From Alloascoidea africana (lineage: Eukaryota; Ascomycota; Alloascoideomycetes; Alloascoideales; Alloascoideaceae), in NCBI GenBank assembly GCA_030581615.1, contig JAKTTT010000035.1, positions 124,001 to 188,000 on the forward strand: 64,000 nt of DNA. The letters run 5' to 3'. The notes under the pieces were generated by a model that saw nothing but the letters and a program-made list of their open reading frames with translations, was not told the origin of the DNA and ran no database searches. The translations under genes were made by a program, and so were the position numbers. Each line of letters begins with the position of its first letter. Positions within the stretch are counted from its first letter, which is position 1. This document shows positions 1 to 10,975 of this stretch, in pieces.

Positions 1-609
1 GATATTGTTGGAGAGAAAAGAGAGCAGTTTAGACTTTCGCCATGTGTATACTTGGCTATTCTCTATGCTTACTCTCGTAGTGTTGCAGAAAAGAAGCAGT
101 ATCTGTTCAGTTTGTATGGCGAAACTGAACTGGTAGATGCAGGAGAAGGCGTCCAGGTTCCTAATATCTTGATTGAGTTTTTAAAGCGGGCAAGTGATAG
201 TTCTTTTATTGCGTTGCACTATTTGACCTCGATCTTCAACGAGCCTACCATCGACGAGACGGTCCTGATGAAGATATTGAGGCTATTTATCACTGTTGAG
301 ACCAACTCTTCAAAGCTCAAGGTATTTGCCTATGTAATGATGAGCAAGAAGATTGACGAAATTTGTGATCATTCTTCTTCGATGGCATTAGTTAGATCAT
401 CGCAGGAGTTCTTGTCCCAAATTCTGACCCATCCTGAATTTGATATCACCAAGACAGACGATTACGCAAAGCAATTCACTTCAATTATGAAGACCTATGG
501 CCTCCATAATTACAGTCTCAGGTATTTGATGAAACCAGGCCCTGAGTTTGAAGCCCAGTATAAGGCTGCAACAGTTCTTTTAAGAAAGCTCGGAAATTTG
601 CAAGGTTGA
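1..609 (+). CDS. 3' end of an unrecognised helical-repeat-like protein (partial)
   Basis: The reading frame is open from base 1 and ends at the TGA at 607-609, so the gene starts outside the window; 202 residues are visible. An initiator within the visible part is unlikely because the frame runs unbroken through the left edge. The sequence is rich in leucine and in amphipathic helices, with no signal peptide or membrane segment, and ends in a basic helix (LLRKLGNLQG). This resembles the alpha-solenoid C-termini of fungal organellar expression factors, but no PPR consensus is clear enough to name a family. It is followed by about 290 bp of AT-rich sequence and a gene pointing the opposite way (convergent ends). 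I do not recognise the protein; the upstream part is needed. Confidence 0.7.
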   Translation, partial: DIVGEKREQFRLSPCVYLAILYAYSRSVAEKKQYLFSLYGETELVDAGEGVQVPNILIEFLKRASDSSFIALHYLTSIFNEPTIDETVLMKILRLFITVETNSSKLKVFAYVMMSKKIDEICDHSSSMALVRSSQEFLSQILTHPEFDITKTDDYAKQFTSIMKTYGLHNYSLRYLMKPGPEFEAQYKAATVLLRKLGNLQG

Positions 610-902
610 TGATTTTGTTTTGCATTTTTGTTTTGTCAATCTAGTTTTAGAAAGTTGTGATTTATGTTGAATTGAATAAAGAATAATTAATAGCGCGAGT
701 TTTCAGTTTGTAGAACGATTATGATTTAAATCATAGCTCAGTAGATGTAACTGATAAATGGGTGTTGCGGTTGGTTTTGGTACAGATAGAAAACATGCTG
801 AATGCTCTTAGTTAATGACTTGTTGCTACAGTAAATAAGAATTGCCTTTGCCTGTCCGTGGAGTTTCTATAAATACTATCTGAATACATTACACTATATG
901 TT

Positions 903-2372
903 TTAATCCAAATCCAAATCAAGCTTCTTTTCACGTCGGTGCTGATACTCAAAAATTCCCCTATCTTTACCAAACTCATTACAGGTGATTAATTCTCGAA
1001 GAAAATTGTAAGATATTGCATAAACTTGAAATGAAGAATCCACCAGCCATGTGATTTTGTCTTCATCCGTTGAGTATACGCGTATAGATTTGTTGACGAG
1101 ATTCACTAAAATGAGTGTGGAATTATCTGTAAGACCACTTTTTGAAAGAGAAATATAAAGAACTGAATCATGTATCACTTTGAAAGACGGATATCGAGTG
1201 ATTCGCTCTAACGAAATGTCAGAAAAATAAAAAAGGCTAGACCATTCAGAGGATGACTCGCTTCCACTGCTTTGACTTAGTGGAGGGGTACAGGGACGTT
1301 GAAGGTAAACAGAGGATTGACTGACAGAAGATCTATTCTTGCCTCCAACAGGTATCCTTCCTTTACGTTGCGCTTTATCCAAAAACTCTATTAGACTGTT
1401 TATTGAAATCTGCTTCACCACCTTTGGAGTCAAGCAGAACAGACGAGTATCTGAAGCTGTTATACTGATTATTGGCATCATCCCTTGAGAACTGACTCTG
1501 TCGTCAACCCCTAGTAGCTTTCCATTTAATTTGTTTAATATGACAATTTTGTTATTTACTGACAGAAACAAATAGTTTGTTGAAAAGGACATTGATAAGG
1601 GGCCATCTGAGCACCGTGGAACAAAATATGCTTCCTCCATTGGGATTTCGGTTGCCCAATTCTTTAAGCTATATTCTCTCTGCCCTGGAAATAGGCTTTC
1701 ATGGTTTATGCAGGCATAGCTCTCTACTAGCATACTCTTTGGAGATAACCTTCGTACGCCAACCAAGTTGTCTTCGTCTATATGTACAGTACTTCTGTCG
1801 AGTCGAGTCTTAAACTTCCATCTTGTTTTGGTACCCGCTAAGCGAATATCATGATATCCTCTATTGCATTTGTATCGAAGAGAAGAGTGTGAAAAGTACC
1901 GTTCGTTTTTGGCCCGTCTCCACTTTTTGATCTTCCCGGTGCGAAAATCTATACTGATCTGCCAAAACTCATAGTCGTCAATACTGAAGTCCACCTCGTC
2001 CGACTGACTAGGATAAATACAAGGAGATATAAAATTGTAAATGCTGCTGTTGTCTTGGTCTAGTTGTTTTTTAAACTTTTTTGTCGTGGCCGCTGGTGCT
2101 GTTGAGGATGGCTCAAGATATCGTCGCCGGTACGATTTAATAGCAGTACTGTTAGCTGTCAAACCTAGGCCGGTGAATAGCTCAACTCCAAAATAGTGCT
2201 TTTTATTATGGGCTCCGTTGATATTGGAAGAGTTGGAGCAATAGCCATCGCATAGAATGATGTAGCACTGCTTTTTGGGCAGCTGTGAACTGAATATAGG
2301 AGATAATCTTCCAGTGTTTGCCCGATAGCCCAGATTGCAACTTGGCTGGACAAAACAGCCGAGGTCTAGCAT
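903..2372 (-). CDS. Unrecognised 489-aa protein, beta-strand-rich C-terminal half
   Basis: One uninterrupted frame of 489 codons. The N-terminal third is basic and low in recognisable motifs. The C-terminal two thirds show repeated short hydrophobic strands (for example SMSFSTNYLFLSVNNKIVIL), as in beta-propeller proteins, broken by a serine-rich loop near residues 345-385. No WD dipeptide series and no F-box is obvious. The protein ends in an acidic/basic tail, KKLDLDLD. The gene follows ELP3 on the same strand after a 240-bp gap. The true start is uncertain: the first ATG lies inside a region where another minus-strand frame is also open (2206-2493), so a short 5' intron cannot be excluded. 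Function unknown. Confidence 0.65.
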   Translation of the reverse strand: MLDLGCFVQPSCNLGYRANTGRLSPIFSSQLPKKQCYIILCDGYCSNSSNINGAHNKKHYFGVELFTGLGLTANSTAIKSYRRRYLEPSSTAPAATTKKFKKQLDQDNSSIYNFISPCIYPSQSDEVDFSIDDYEFWQISIDFRTGKIKKWRRAKNERYFSHSSLRYKCNRGYHDIRLAGTKTRWKFKTRLDRSTVHIDEDNLVGVRRLSPKSMLVESYACINHESLFPGQREYSLKNWATEIPMEEAYFVPRCSDGPLSMSFSTNYLFLSVNNKIVILNKLNGKLLGVDDRVSSQGMMPIISITASDTRLFCLTPKVVKQISINSLIEFLDKAQRKGRIPVGGKNRSSVSQSSVYLQRPCTPPLSQSSGSESSSEWSSLFYFSDISLERITRYPSFKVIHDSVLYISLSKSGLTDNSTLILVNLVNKSIRVYSTDEDKITWLVDSSFQVYAISYNFLRELITCNEFGKDRGIFEYQHRREKKLDLDLD

Positions 2373-2612
2373 CGGAAATAGTGCCGGATAGTTCGTTCTG
2401 TTGGTAGTGGAAATGCTTCAAAGAAGAACGTGTTACCGGCGAGATAAAAAGGGTTGGCTGGCTAGGGGAGAACAGTGTGGCAGTGAGTACCACTATTTAC
2501 AAATACTTCTGCCGGTTCGAGATTTGAGTGAACAGACACTCGCACCTGGTCCCCTGCCCAAATCATTCTTGTTATATCTGGTTCATGCTAAACAATATGA
2601 ATACTACAAAAT

Positions 2613-4268
2613 CTAAAGGAACTTTGACATATATGGCCCGTCCAGAACATATCCTAGTTTAGCGTAGTAGTTCCTCACCCCGACACCACTAATAACACTA
2701 ATCTTCTCGCTTCCATGCTCCTCTCTCGCAATCCTCTCAGCTTCTTCCATCAACAATGTTCCAAACCCTTGGTGTTGAAATTTCCGGGGGTCTCGAGAAT
2801 GCAGCGGGACCACTGATCCATAAACGTGAAGTTCTCTCACCAGAGAAGTAGGCACCTCTTTTAGTTCTTTTCTAAACGTGTACTTTGTTGAACACTTTCG
2901 CAGCCGTAACAAGCCGATTAAAATGTCTTTCTTGGGATCTTCGTAACTTAAAAACGTTTCCCAGCCGCCGTTCGCTGAATAGTCTCGTCTGATTAACTCC
3001 ACCTGGTCGGGAGACACTTTATGGTGCACTTCCTGGATTCCAACCTCTCGAACACGAACATCGCGGCATTTCGTACCGAAATCCTTCATCCTCGCTAATG
3101 CTAATTCTCTCAAGTTTCCATTTTCAACCCCTGCTGTTACCAAAGGCATTGGAATATCACGTTGTACTCTATATATTCTCGTCCATGGCGGGACCAAGGC
3201 CAAAATTCTGGCTACTAGATCGATAAGATCATTAGGGTTGTAGGATTTGTATTGCCCAGTTTTCCATAGTTCGTACAGGCCCGTTCCTCTGATAACCAGA
3301 GTTGGGTATAACTTGAGCCCATCGGTTCTAAACGCTGGGTTCTCGAAGTACTCCCTAAACTGGTCCAAATCTCTTTCCATGCCAACATTTGGCAAGTCGG
3401 GCATCATATGGCTCACCACCTTGTAACCAGCATCTTTAGAATATGCAAAGGTTTCGCACACCGCCTTAACAGTATGACCTCTGTTTGTATCTCTAGCTAC
3501 ATCTTCATAAACAGATTGGACCCCCAGTTCTAATCTCGTGCACCCGTATCGAAGCATATCGCTTAAATGCGTTTCGGTACAGTAATCTGGCCTCGTCTCT
3601 ATGGTTATACCAACACATTTAGTTAACGAATGTTGCGAAAAAGCCACTGACTCATCTACATCTGTCCCGCTGAACCCACTCAAAGCATTGTGTAACTGTG
3701 CTATGAAACCTTCTCTGTAATCGATTGGAAGACTCATAAATGTTCCACCCATAATGATGTACTCCACTTTGTCAATGGAGTGTCCCAATTGACGAAGTTG
3801 TTCAATTCGCCCTCTGGCCTGTTCATATGGGTCGTATCTAGCTCGTATAGCTCTCATTGATGTCGGTTCATACCCTGTATAAGACTGCGTAGAGTACTCA
3901 AAATCTGAATCAGGTCCACCCGGACAGTATACACAAATGTTGCCAGTGTAGGCAATATGAGGACATCTATGTGGTTTACACATTACCGCCACCACAGCTA
4001 TCCCACTTGCAGTTCGAACTGGTTTTGCTTTCAGCTTTGGAAGCAGATACTTTTTATACTGGTCTGGAATAGAAGAAATGATATCCGTTAGCCTTGGCTG
4101 TTGCTTTAACTTGTACTTTTTCGAGAGCCTTCCCACTAGTCCGTTTAAGTTGACATCTTTATTGGTTTTTAGTGACGAAATCAGCTCAACAGAAATATCA
4201 GCACAACAGGAAAGAAACCGCTCATTCTCCGGAGCAAGTTTCTGCTTTGTTCGATTTCTAACAGCCAT
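2613..4268 (-). CDS. ELP3: Elongator complex catalytic subunit Elp3 (tRNA U34 acetyltransferase)
   Basis: 551 aa, close to the usual eukaryotic Elp3 length. The N-terminal half is a radical-SAM domain whose cluster cysteines are at about C102, C112 and C115 (C-x9-C-x2-C, in [19 protein letters not shown]). The conserved [11 protein letters not shown] and IETRPDYC segments follow. The C-terminal 80 residues are a GNAT acetyltransferase domain with the acetyl-CoA loop [13 protein letters not shown] and the [11 protein letters not shown] motif. Elp3 uses acetyl-CoA and a SAM-type active site to start the cm5 modification of wobble uridine in cytoplasmic tRNAs, as part of six-subunit Elongator. 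The start is the only ATG giving the usual basic N-terminus. Its ELGVQ leucine is encoded by CTG, which supports the standard code. Confidence 0.98.
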   Translation of the reverse strand: MAVRNRTKQKLAPENERFLSCCADISVELISSLKTNKDVNLNGLVGRLSKKYKLKQQPRLTDIISSIPDQYKKYLLPKLKAKPVRTASGIAVVAVMCKPHRCPHIAYTGNICVYCPGGPDSDFEYSTQSYTGYEPTSMRAIRARYDPYEQARGRIEQLRQLGHSIDKVEYIIMGGTFMSLPIDYREGFIAQLHNALSGFSGTDVDESVAFSQHSLTKCVGITIETRPDYCTETHLSDMLRYGCTRLELGVQSVYEDVARDTNRGHTVKAVCETFAYSKDAGYKVVSHMMPDLPNVGMERDLDQFREYFENPAFRTDGLKLYPTLVIRGTGLYELWKTGQYKSYNPNDLIDLVARILALVPPWTRIYRVQRDIPMPLVTAGVENGNLRELALARMKDFGTKCRDVRVREVGIQEVHHKVSPDQVELIRRDYSANGGWETFLSYEDPKKDILIGLLRLRKCSTKYTFRKELKEVPTSLVRELHVYGSVVPLHSRDPRKFQHQGFGTLLMEEAERIAREEHGSEKISVISGVGVRNYYAKLGYVLDGPYMSKFL

Positions 4269-5633
4269 ATTTCCTATCTTATCTGTTAAAGAATAAGAGT
4301 TTTTGGTTCATAAAAATTTTTGGGTACCTGGATCATGGAAATGTGGCCGGGTGACCCGCCCATCTCCATCTGCTTATTTTCATACGCTTTTCATAGGTTC
4401 GGAGATGAGAACAACCTTAACTTGGCATGTCAAGGTTGGACACTTTCTACCATAGCTCCAATATGTTACCTAGCATTTGATGTTTGGTGGCTTTACAGTT
4501 CTTTCCAAAACCGAGTTCATTTATTGTTTGGCACAATAACCGCATCATGAACAGTTTCCGTAAGAAACAAGAGACATTTGCTGTGGGGGTAGTTGTGAAG
4601 ATAAATCGATTCAAAATGTGAAAAGTTGATTTTTACTTGTGTCTGTAGGAGCAAAGCTTCTCATGTCAACGTGTGATATCTATTCTTTTACCGCTATCGA
4701 CTTTCGGGAGCTACATATACCTCTGAAAAGAGTTTGCTATTTTCCATCACTCCAAATATTCATTATAACACCTGGAAATATGTTTGCTTAGATCATGAAA
4801 ATAAAAGAGATCTTGACAGAATTGTCGATCTGTTTGATTAAGAGAAAGGGAAAAGAGATGACCTTTTGACAAGGCTGTTTTTAACGCACAACCTTATGAA
4901 ATGAGAGAGCAAGGCAAACGAGACTGGGGATTAACTTATAGAATTTAATCAAGACTATCCTCAGCGAGAAGAAGGAGACGAGAGCTATAAATTGAATGTG
5001 CATCACTAGTTACACACAGCATTCTCAAGGACAAGCGTAACATCTGTCTTGGTCGTGACAGATTGTTGCTAGTGTGCTTATAGCTACTCTTGGTGACAAT
5101 GTTCCACAGAAAACCGACGACGATTCTATTTGAAACCCTCAACCTCACTCCACAAGATCTTCCTATGATACCTCTGTGGCGAATGATGGTTTCAAACACC
5201 AAGGTCAAGGTAGTAGATTTTGATCAGAAGCGACAACTAGCTAATCCCAGCCACAATAGACCCGCGAACTGGTTTCACATCGTTAGCAAAAACGCCCACA
5301 TTTCGGAGCTTCTATGAACGGGTAGTAGGCGTTTCTACGACATCGGAGCGTTAGAGAACAGTGTGTAACTAGCGTTATATGAATTCAATATTTGTATCTC
5401 TTTCCCTTCTTTTACATGACTTTAATCAACAAAACAATCACTCACTCGACGTGGAAAAGTGAACAATAACTTGGAGCATTAAACAGGCTATCCCTCAAAA
5501 ATTGGGTTTGGTGTTCAAAAAACCTATTTAAAGGGCACTGAAAGGTGCGTTTTACTTTTGTCTAAGAAACCAAACATACAAATAAGATCGATAATTTAAC
5601 TATGTACATCACATTTATCCGCTTTCATTGTTA
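4269..5633. other. Long intergenic stretch between MBA1 and ELP3
   Basis: 1.36 kb containing the ELP3 promoter and the MBA1 3' flank. Short frames exist on both strands (about 75-87 codons near 4320-4550, 4945-5208 and 5090-5317). None has a recognisable domain, and the last two overlap on opposite strands. No tRNA A/B boxes, no repeats and no transposon ends were seen. The plus-strand frame at 5090-5317 has fairly protein-like composition but no identity; it is not called a gene. Confidence 0.5.
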
Positions 5634-6670
5634 TTAAGCTTCTGATTTTATTGCCTTTTCGGGTTTTGGTGGACTTCTAAAGATATCTCCTTTTTCCTGC
5701 ATTGACTGTATAGTTTGATTTGAATCAGGAATAAAATGCTTGGGAAGAGGTTGGTGAATGTCGTTCTCAAAAACGGATCCGGCAAAGAAGACCTCAGGAG
5801 GATTCTTTCTTGTAGCGACAATGAATACTGGATAGTCTATAACGTCTCTATCGACAGACGTTGCCTTTCCTGTTTTCTTGTCGAGCTTGATCAGCCTCTG
5901 CTTTGTGTCAATCCTGTACACCAACTGAACCATATCCAGCGGTCTTTCAGGTAACATAAGAGCTTGAAAATTAACGAGTTTCGGAGAACTATTAAACTTC
6001 AACAGCTTCCATTCCAACTGAATCGATTGAGGCATGGACCTGAGTCGACTGTCCAAAGATTGCTGAACCCACAGTGAAAGGTTATTGTTAACCTTGTAAA
6101 GTTGGCGACTAGATGATCGAGCTTGTGTTAAAAAACTATATTTGAAGCCGTTTATGGTGAAAAATAACCATACCTGGCAAATGCTTCATTGACCCTCACA
6201 TATACGTCAATAGCTTCGTTTTTCCAGTACAAAAACTGAGGTTTTGTATCCGAATACCACCGAAACACACCGACTCTGTTGATTACAACACGTTAGTCAT
6301 GCTAAATTGAGTTGAGTAAACATTTGGAAATAGAACATACTGAAGAGTGTTCAAGCCTAATCCCCAGACTTTTCTCCAAAAAGCCCTAAGCCGTAATACA
6401 GGGTGCTGAAAAATGGATGGAAGATTCTTTCCGCTGGGAGGAATATAGGGATCTGAAAGCATTAGTAGAAGTAAACCTGTACGCTGAATAGACTTGATGC
6501 TTACTTGAAGCGACGCCCAAGTTTCTGATTCTAAACTCAGAACCCGGCTGTTCCTTCTTTTTCTTTTCTTCTGGGGTACTCTCCGTCGCATAACAACGAC
6601 TAATGAGACAAGCCGTACGACTGAATCTCGTATACAATACCGGACTCCTTCTAGTAGCTACCAAAAACAT
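5634..6670 (-). CDS. MBA1: Mba1, inner-membrane mitoribosome receptor (4 exons)
   Basis: Exons, in transcript order, are 6505-6670, 6341-6452, 6174-6275 and 5634-6108, joining to 284 aa (yeast Mba1 is about 280). The introns of 52, 65 and 65 nt start GTAAGC, GTATGT and GTATGG. The first has a perfect TACTAAT branch just before its CAG, and the second has TGACTAACG. The product starts with a basic, Arg-rich presequence (MFLVATRRSPVLYTRFSR). The Tim44/L45-like fold follows, with strings such as VQLVYRIDTKQRLIKLDKKTG that match the Mba1 family. Mba1 binds the mitoribosome exit region and, with Oxa1, helps insert mitochondrially encoded proteins. The third acceptor is less certain: an earlier AAG would bring a stop into frame, so I used the CTAG at 6109. 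A CACGTGAT site lies 73 bp upstream. Confidence 0.88.
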
Positions 6671-6742
6671 GTTCTACAATTTGAGATCAACAAATGGGCC
6701 AAACAAATTCCAAATTAAGGTGGAAAACAAGCCAGTACTATA

Positions 6743-6750
6743 CACGTGAT
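6743..6750. promoter_or_regulatory. CACGTGAT E-box upstream of MBA1
   Basis: Palindromic CACGTG core with a 3' A, the form bound by Cbf1 in yeasts, 73 bp upstream of the MBA1 start codon. The site is read directly from the sequence; its use is inferred. Confidence 0.5.
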
Positions 6751-6949
6751 GTTCTGGTGTAAAACAGGGTAACCGTCCACCATATCAGGGAGACAAACAT
6801 GAACTGATAGTAAAAACCAAAAGTAAACTCAAAATATAATATCAAACGGTGCTAAAATATAAACCAGAAAGTAAAAGTTACAAAAAAAGAACCGTTTATC
6901 CGTTTCGTAGTAGAACAAATGAACTGTTTCCACACCCAAAGTAATGGCA

Positions 6950-7713
6950 TCATTTGCTAGCGCCGGTGGCTTTTGCTGCGGCCTCTACTTCAGCAGCTGC
7001 GGCTTCAACTTTCTTCTTCAAATCTGTGGTTGTTGGCGAGTCAACCAGCTTCTTGGAAATTGGCTTCACAATGTGTTCATAAACGTACTGAGATCCGCCG
7101 AATTGTGGAATGCCAATATACAAGAGGAAGATCGTCTTGAATAAAAAGTAAAACGGCACCCAGTAGAGTAAAGTTTTTGACCAAAACTCAATAACCGACA
7201 AAAAGGCAAACACGACCCAGTACGTTAATAATTGCGTATCATCTTTTTTAGATTTACTTTCCAAAGCAATTAATGAGTAGTAGCCCGGAATGACAAAGCC
7301 ACTGATGTTTGAGAGTAGTTGCCCAACCCTATACACTCCATTAGTACCGGCAACCAGTTCACGAGAATTCCTCACAAAAAACTAACCCTCCGAGATTTAG
7401 GAATATTAGAAAGAAGTACACGAAACCAGCTCCTAGGGCAAAGTGAACTTTTGGGATTTCTGAGGTAGTGAAATGGTATTAGCTTATTGCTGAAAGAGTG
7501 CTCTGCAGTCGAAACGGGTCAATAATCACAAAACACGTACGGGTTTGCGCTTCAATCTTCTTCAAGAGTGGAAAACCATCCAGTTGCTAGAATCGTTTAC
7601 TTTAGTACACGCTTTTCGATATGATTGAGATTAAATAACCAAGAAGAGGCTCCTGTTCATACCTTGTTCAGATTCGCTAGAGCACTTGTAACTTGTTCTT
7701 GCAGGGCGGACAT
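6950..7713 (-). CDS. YOP1: Yop1 / REEP-DP1 family ER-tubule shaping protein (4 exons)
   Basis: Exons are 7663-7713, 7541-7586, 7387-7459 and 6950-7328, giving 182 aa (yeast Yop1 is about 180). The introns of 76, 81 and 58 nt have GTATGA, GTACGT and GTTAGT donors; the third contains GGTACTAATGG as branch site. Splicing restores the family core, with the junction LNLGG/VGQLLSN falling exactly on it. Two hydrophobic hairpins follow (FALGAGFVYFFLIFLNL... and TYWVVFAFLSVIEFW...LLYWVPFYFLFKTIFLLYI), then the conserved YEHIVKP and an Ala/Glu-rich amphipathic tail. Yop1 wedges into the cytosolic leaflet of the ER and works with reticulons and Sey1. The long last exon is open upstream into intron 3, so a naive frame would start with intronic sequence; the spliced start at 7713 is preferred. 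Divergent from RPS6. Confidence 0.93.
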
Positions 7714-8391
7714 TGTAATGACTGCAAACGGCAAAACTTAGGAGTAACAGAGAAGTGATGGGAGAAGGAGATAAAACGTTTAAGAGTTGAACATTATCGT
7801 CAACGCCCACTCCGGATATGATGACGCTGGATGCACGTGAGGCTGACTCTCATGTTCCATTTCTCTCGGTGACAATGCTCTTCTGCCCAACGAAAATAAC
7901 TTGAGGAATATTCATTGCCGAGCTCTTTTACGGCAGGCTTCCCCGAAAATCCATTTCTTAAGTTGGGTACACAGACCCCTTAAAGTCATTTCCTGTAGAT
8001 CATTGAAGGGAGGACAGCAACCTGGCAGGAACTTTATTGCCCAAACGTGACGACGAGTGACCACACCGATGTAAGACACCTGGCATGCCACTACCAAGTC
8101 TCAAAACAAAGTGACGTGAACATTAACCAACCTAAATAGGTGCTGTAAGCTGCTCCAGCGACAATGAAGCTCTTTCATCAGGATGAAGTTCTATCCGTCA
8201 TTTGGTACATTACATCATTCAGATGTGTGGGTGAATAACACGTGACTATGTTAGGGCTTTGGCAGGCCAAATTTCACAGTCACAATTCCTCTCCGTGTAA
8301 ATATGAGAACGCTTCTGTTCAACCTCCTCCAAAGGCATAGAGTAACCACCATCTAAGTAAAAGAAAGTGTTCAGCACAACACAGTTCGAAG
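7714..8391. promoter_or_regulatory. Divergent YOP1-RPS6 promoter region
   Basis: 680 bp between two divergent start codons. It holds two CACGTG E-boxes, 7834-7841 (CACGTGAG, 121 bp from YOP1) and 8239-8246 (CACGTGAC, 146 bp from the RPS6 start). Cbf1-type sites are common in ribosomal-protein promoters of non-Saccharomyces yeasts. Short frames here (61-69 codons) show no protein signature. Confidence 0.55.
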
Positions 8392-9344
8392 ATGAAGGTA
8401 TGTTGTTTATAGAATTCCCCATGCCAAAAGCGACCCTTTCCGAGAGCACTGCTTTGTGAAATGCTATTTCCAGTTTTCTTCAAACATAAACCAACCCCCA
8501 ATAAAGGATACCCACCATAACCAGGCATTTGAAGATTTACAACATATTTCTTATCCTGTGTGCAAACTAGGAACAGGTCCTTTTGGCATTTGGCTGATCA
8601 CGAATCTGCATGAATGTTTGCTAACAATATTCATAGCTTAACATCTCGTATCCTGCCAACGGCACTCAGAAGACGTTTGAGATTGATGATGAGCAACGTG
8701 TCAGAGTTTTCTACGACAAACGTTTAGGACAGGAAGTTGAGGGTGACTCTGTAGGAGATGAGTTCAAGGGATATGTCTTCAGAATCAGCGGTGGTAATGA
8801 CAAGCAGGGTTTCCCCATGAAACAAGGTGTTTTGCACCCAACCCGTGTTCGTCTCTTGCTCGCCAAGGGCCATTCTTGCTACAGACCCCGTAGAACTGGT
8901 GAGAGAAAGAGAAAGAGTGTTAGAGGTGCCATTGTTGGTCCTGATCTTGCTGTATTGGCCCTCACTATTGTTAAGCAGGGTGGCGCTGATATTCCTGGAT
9001 TGACCGATGTTTCAACCCCCAAGAGACTTGGGCCCAAGCGTGCCAACAACATTAGAAAGTTCTTTGGTTTGACCAAGGAGGATGACGTTCGCCAGTTTGT
9101 TGTCCGCCGTGAAGTTACCGGCAAGAACGGCAGAACTTTCACCAAGGCTCCCAAGATTCAACGTTTGGTTACTCCTCAGACACTGCAGCGTAAGAGACAT
9201 TTGAAGGCATTGAAGATCAGAGCTGCTGAATCATCCAGAGAAGCTGCTGCTGAGTATGCTCAGCTACTTGCCCAACGTTTGCATGAGAGAAAGGCAGAGA
9301 AAGCCGAGATTAAAAAGAGACGGGCTTCTTCCCTCAAGGCTTAA
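8392..9344 (+). CDS. RPS6: 40S ribosomal protein S6 (eS6), intron after codon 2
   Basis: Exon 1 is only ATG-AAG (8392-8397). A 239-nt intron (8398-8636) follows, with donor GTATGT, branch TGCTAAC and acceptor TAG, then exon 2 (8637-9344). The product is 237 aa, one longer than baker's yeast S6, beginning [22 protein letters not shown]. The intron sits at the same place (after codon 2) as in S. cerevisiae RPS6A/B. The protein carries the conserved [17 protein letters not shown] and [10 protein letters not shown] segments and the basic C-terminal helix whose serines (RRASSLKA) are phosphorylated in the TOR/Ypk3 pathway. A frame beginning at 8817 would miss the N-terminal 60 residues; splicing gives the full protein. 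CTG encodes the conserved leucine of TLQRKRH. Confidence 0.97.
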
Positions 9345-9565
9345 ATTGCACTGCAAATATTTGAATGAGAATGAAGGCTTGAAGAATGTGTTTTTGAATA
9401 CTCCCATCCATTGTTGTGTTTATACTAATAGACCTCTTTTTTCCCCCGAAAAGTAAGATTGTGCTACCAGTAGGTGTACTATAATAATCCAATTCATTAT
9501 GAAACTACAAAAATCCTGTTAAAAGCACACAAATAAATCTATACAATGCAATTGAGTGTGTACTT

Positions 9566-10855
9566 CTAAGATGTTATCTTGGATGGTAATTTATACTTGT
9601 TTATCATGTAATATCTTGGGATACAACTCAAATCATTCATCGTCACATCTCTGTTTGTGTTTCTGCATTGACATTTACTCATGTGCTTGATGTTTGTCTC
9701 CATAGGACAGGTAAAGTAAGGAGCAAGTCCATATCCAATGTCACTGAAAAAATGAAATTGTGTGCGGTTTAAAAACAGAGATGCTGCAAAAGAATGAACA
9801 GTTGAGTCTTCCCAATAATCATAGTAGAAATTGCCAGAGTTTTCAAGATGTTCAAAGTACTGTTTAAAACCTGGGTCCCGCCAAATGCTAAACGAAGCAA
9901 CTTCGAATCCAGTCCAAAACTGGCAATTTGTAAATGTTTCTCCTTCTACTTCATCTATCAGAAATCCACTGAGATTACTGGGGCTGTCGAGAAGGTTTGG
10001 CCAATTGTTTTCAAAAAAGGCCTTTGAATCTTGCCATAGAGATAGAGATGGTATGGGATTGCCCTTTTGAGAGACAACAAATCCGAATTTTTTGCCGTTT
10101 TGTTTCATAAATTTGAAAATATCGTACTCAACATCGCAATAGATTAGTGAGCCAGGCTGTACCCGCCAATAGTATTCATAGCTCTGTAACGACGGAAGGT
10201 TTTGAAATAGACCTGACATAAAACGGCTTCTGTGCCGTGATGCTTTTGTTTTGGGATCCATCTCTTCGCCAGCTTTCTTCAGACTGAGCTTTGTTTGGTC
10301 TATCGAATTGGGAACAGACCACTGTGTCTCATCGATTGTATCAAAGGTGACTTTCCCGCTGCAAAAGCTTGACACTCTTACTTTGAACTCCTCTGTAAAA
10401 TTTAGAGGACTTATTATGGCCCAATCATAGTGGAATCTATAGTTGAACCGATCTTCATAAACTTCCACGGTTTTCAAAACTCTGTTCAGTTGTTTTGGGC
10501 TTTCCACCAGCATCAATAGCACAGCGCTCTCTCTCGTCTTGTAGAGGGATGACTCTGTTTCGTTTATTTTCGTCTTCTTTACCGAACCATCTTCTAGTGC
10601 TAGCGCTTTGTATTCTGGGGCACGGTAAGGTGCTGGTTCAGGCTCTGACTCTGCTAACAGTCGGTACTGTTCGTTATAGAACCGGTCTAGTTTGGCTTTC
10701 CTCGTAATCCTCTGCTGTGGTGTTAAGCGTTCACGATCCTCTATTTCATAAGTTCTTATTCTTCCGGAAATGCTACCCGTTATTATCAGCGTGGTAACCG
10801 TGATAAGGGAGAGCACTAGAAAGATTCTGCTCCACTGTGAAAAGAGGATACGCAT
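9566..10855 (-). CDS. Diverged GT15 alpha-1,2-mannosyltransferase (KRE2/KTR family)
   Basis: 429 aa from the ATG at 10855; an in-frame ATG 27 codons upstream (10936) is possible but would bury the type II anchor behind another hydrophobic stretch. The N-terminus has a short cytosolic tail, a membrane anchor at about residues 11-30, a stem, then the GT15 catalytic domain (FNYRFHYDWAIISPLNFTEEF, YEYYWRVQPGSLIYCDVEYD, FWTGFEVASFSIW). GT15 enzymes use GDP-mannose and Mn2+ in the Golgi to extend O- and N-linked mannans. Compared with the two neighbouring paralogs, several near-invariant positions differ: WRVEP is WRVQP, CHFWSNFE is CQFWTGFE and RWGDAPVHS is YWEDSTVHS. The likely nucleophile glutamate (FEVA) is kept. 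It may have altered activity. Confidence 0.9.
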   Translation of the reverse strand: MRILFSQWSRIFLVLSLITVTTLIITGSISGRIRTYEIEDRERLTPQQRITRKAKLDRFYNEQYRLLAESEPEPAPYRAPEYKALALEDGSVKKTKINETESSLYKTRESAVLLMLVESPKQLNRVLKTVEVYEDRFNYRFHYDWAIISPLNFTEEFKVRVSSFCSGKVTFDTIDETQWSVPNSIDQTKLSLKKAGEEMDPKTKASRHRSRFMSGLFQNLPSLQSYEYYWRVQPGSLIYCDVEYDIFKFMKQNGKKFGFVVSQKGNPIPSLSLWQDSKAFFENNWPNLLDSPSNLSGFLIDEVEGETFTNCQFWTGFEVASFSIWRDPGFKQYFEHLENSGNFYYDYWEDSTVHSFAASLFLNRTQFHFFSDIGYGLAPYFTCPMETNIKHMSKCQCRNTNRDVTMNDLSCIPRYYMINKYKLPSKITS

Positions 10856-10975
10856 TGTGTTTGTGACCAGCAACGATAAAACGCTACAAGGGAGAGTGTG
10901 CTTAATAGTGATGATGTGTGGTACTATGCATAACATATCAGGTACAAATGAACAAATGCTCTAAATAATCTAAAC

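Noticed and set aside
721-760. tRNA-like A box (TAGCTCAGTAG)
   Set aside because: No B box at the expected distance and no pairing acceptor stem.
4945-5317. Two overlapping short frames in the ELP3-MBA1 gap
   Set aside because: They lie on opposite strands over the same bases, carry no known domain and have no splice support.
7329-7375. Start of YOP1 within the long last exon (MRNSRELVAG...)
   Set aside because: This is intron 3 read through; the TACTAAT branch site and GTTAGT donor show that it is spliced out.
8817-9344. RPS6 as a 175-aa gene starting at 8817
   Set aside because: Conserved N-terminal sequence continues upstream to a TAG acceptor at 8636, and the ATG-AAG exon with donor and branch site is present.
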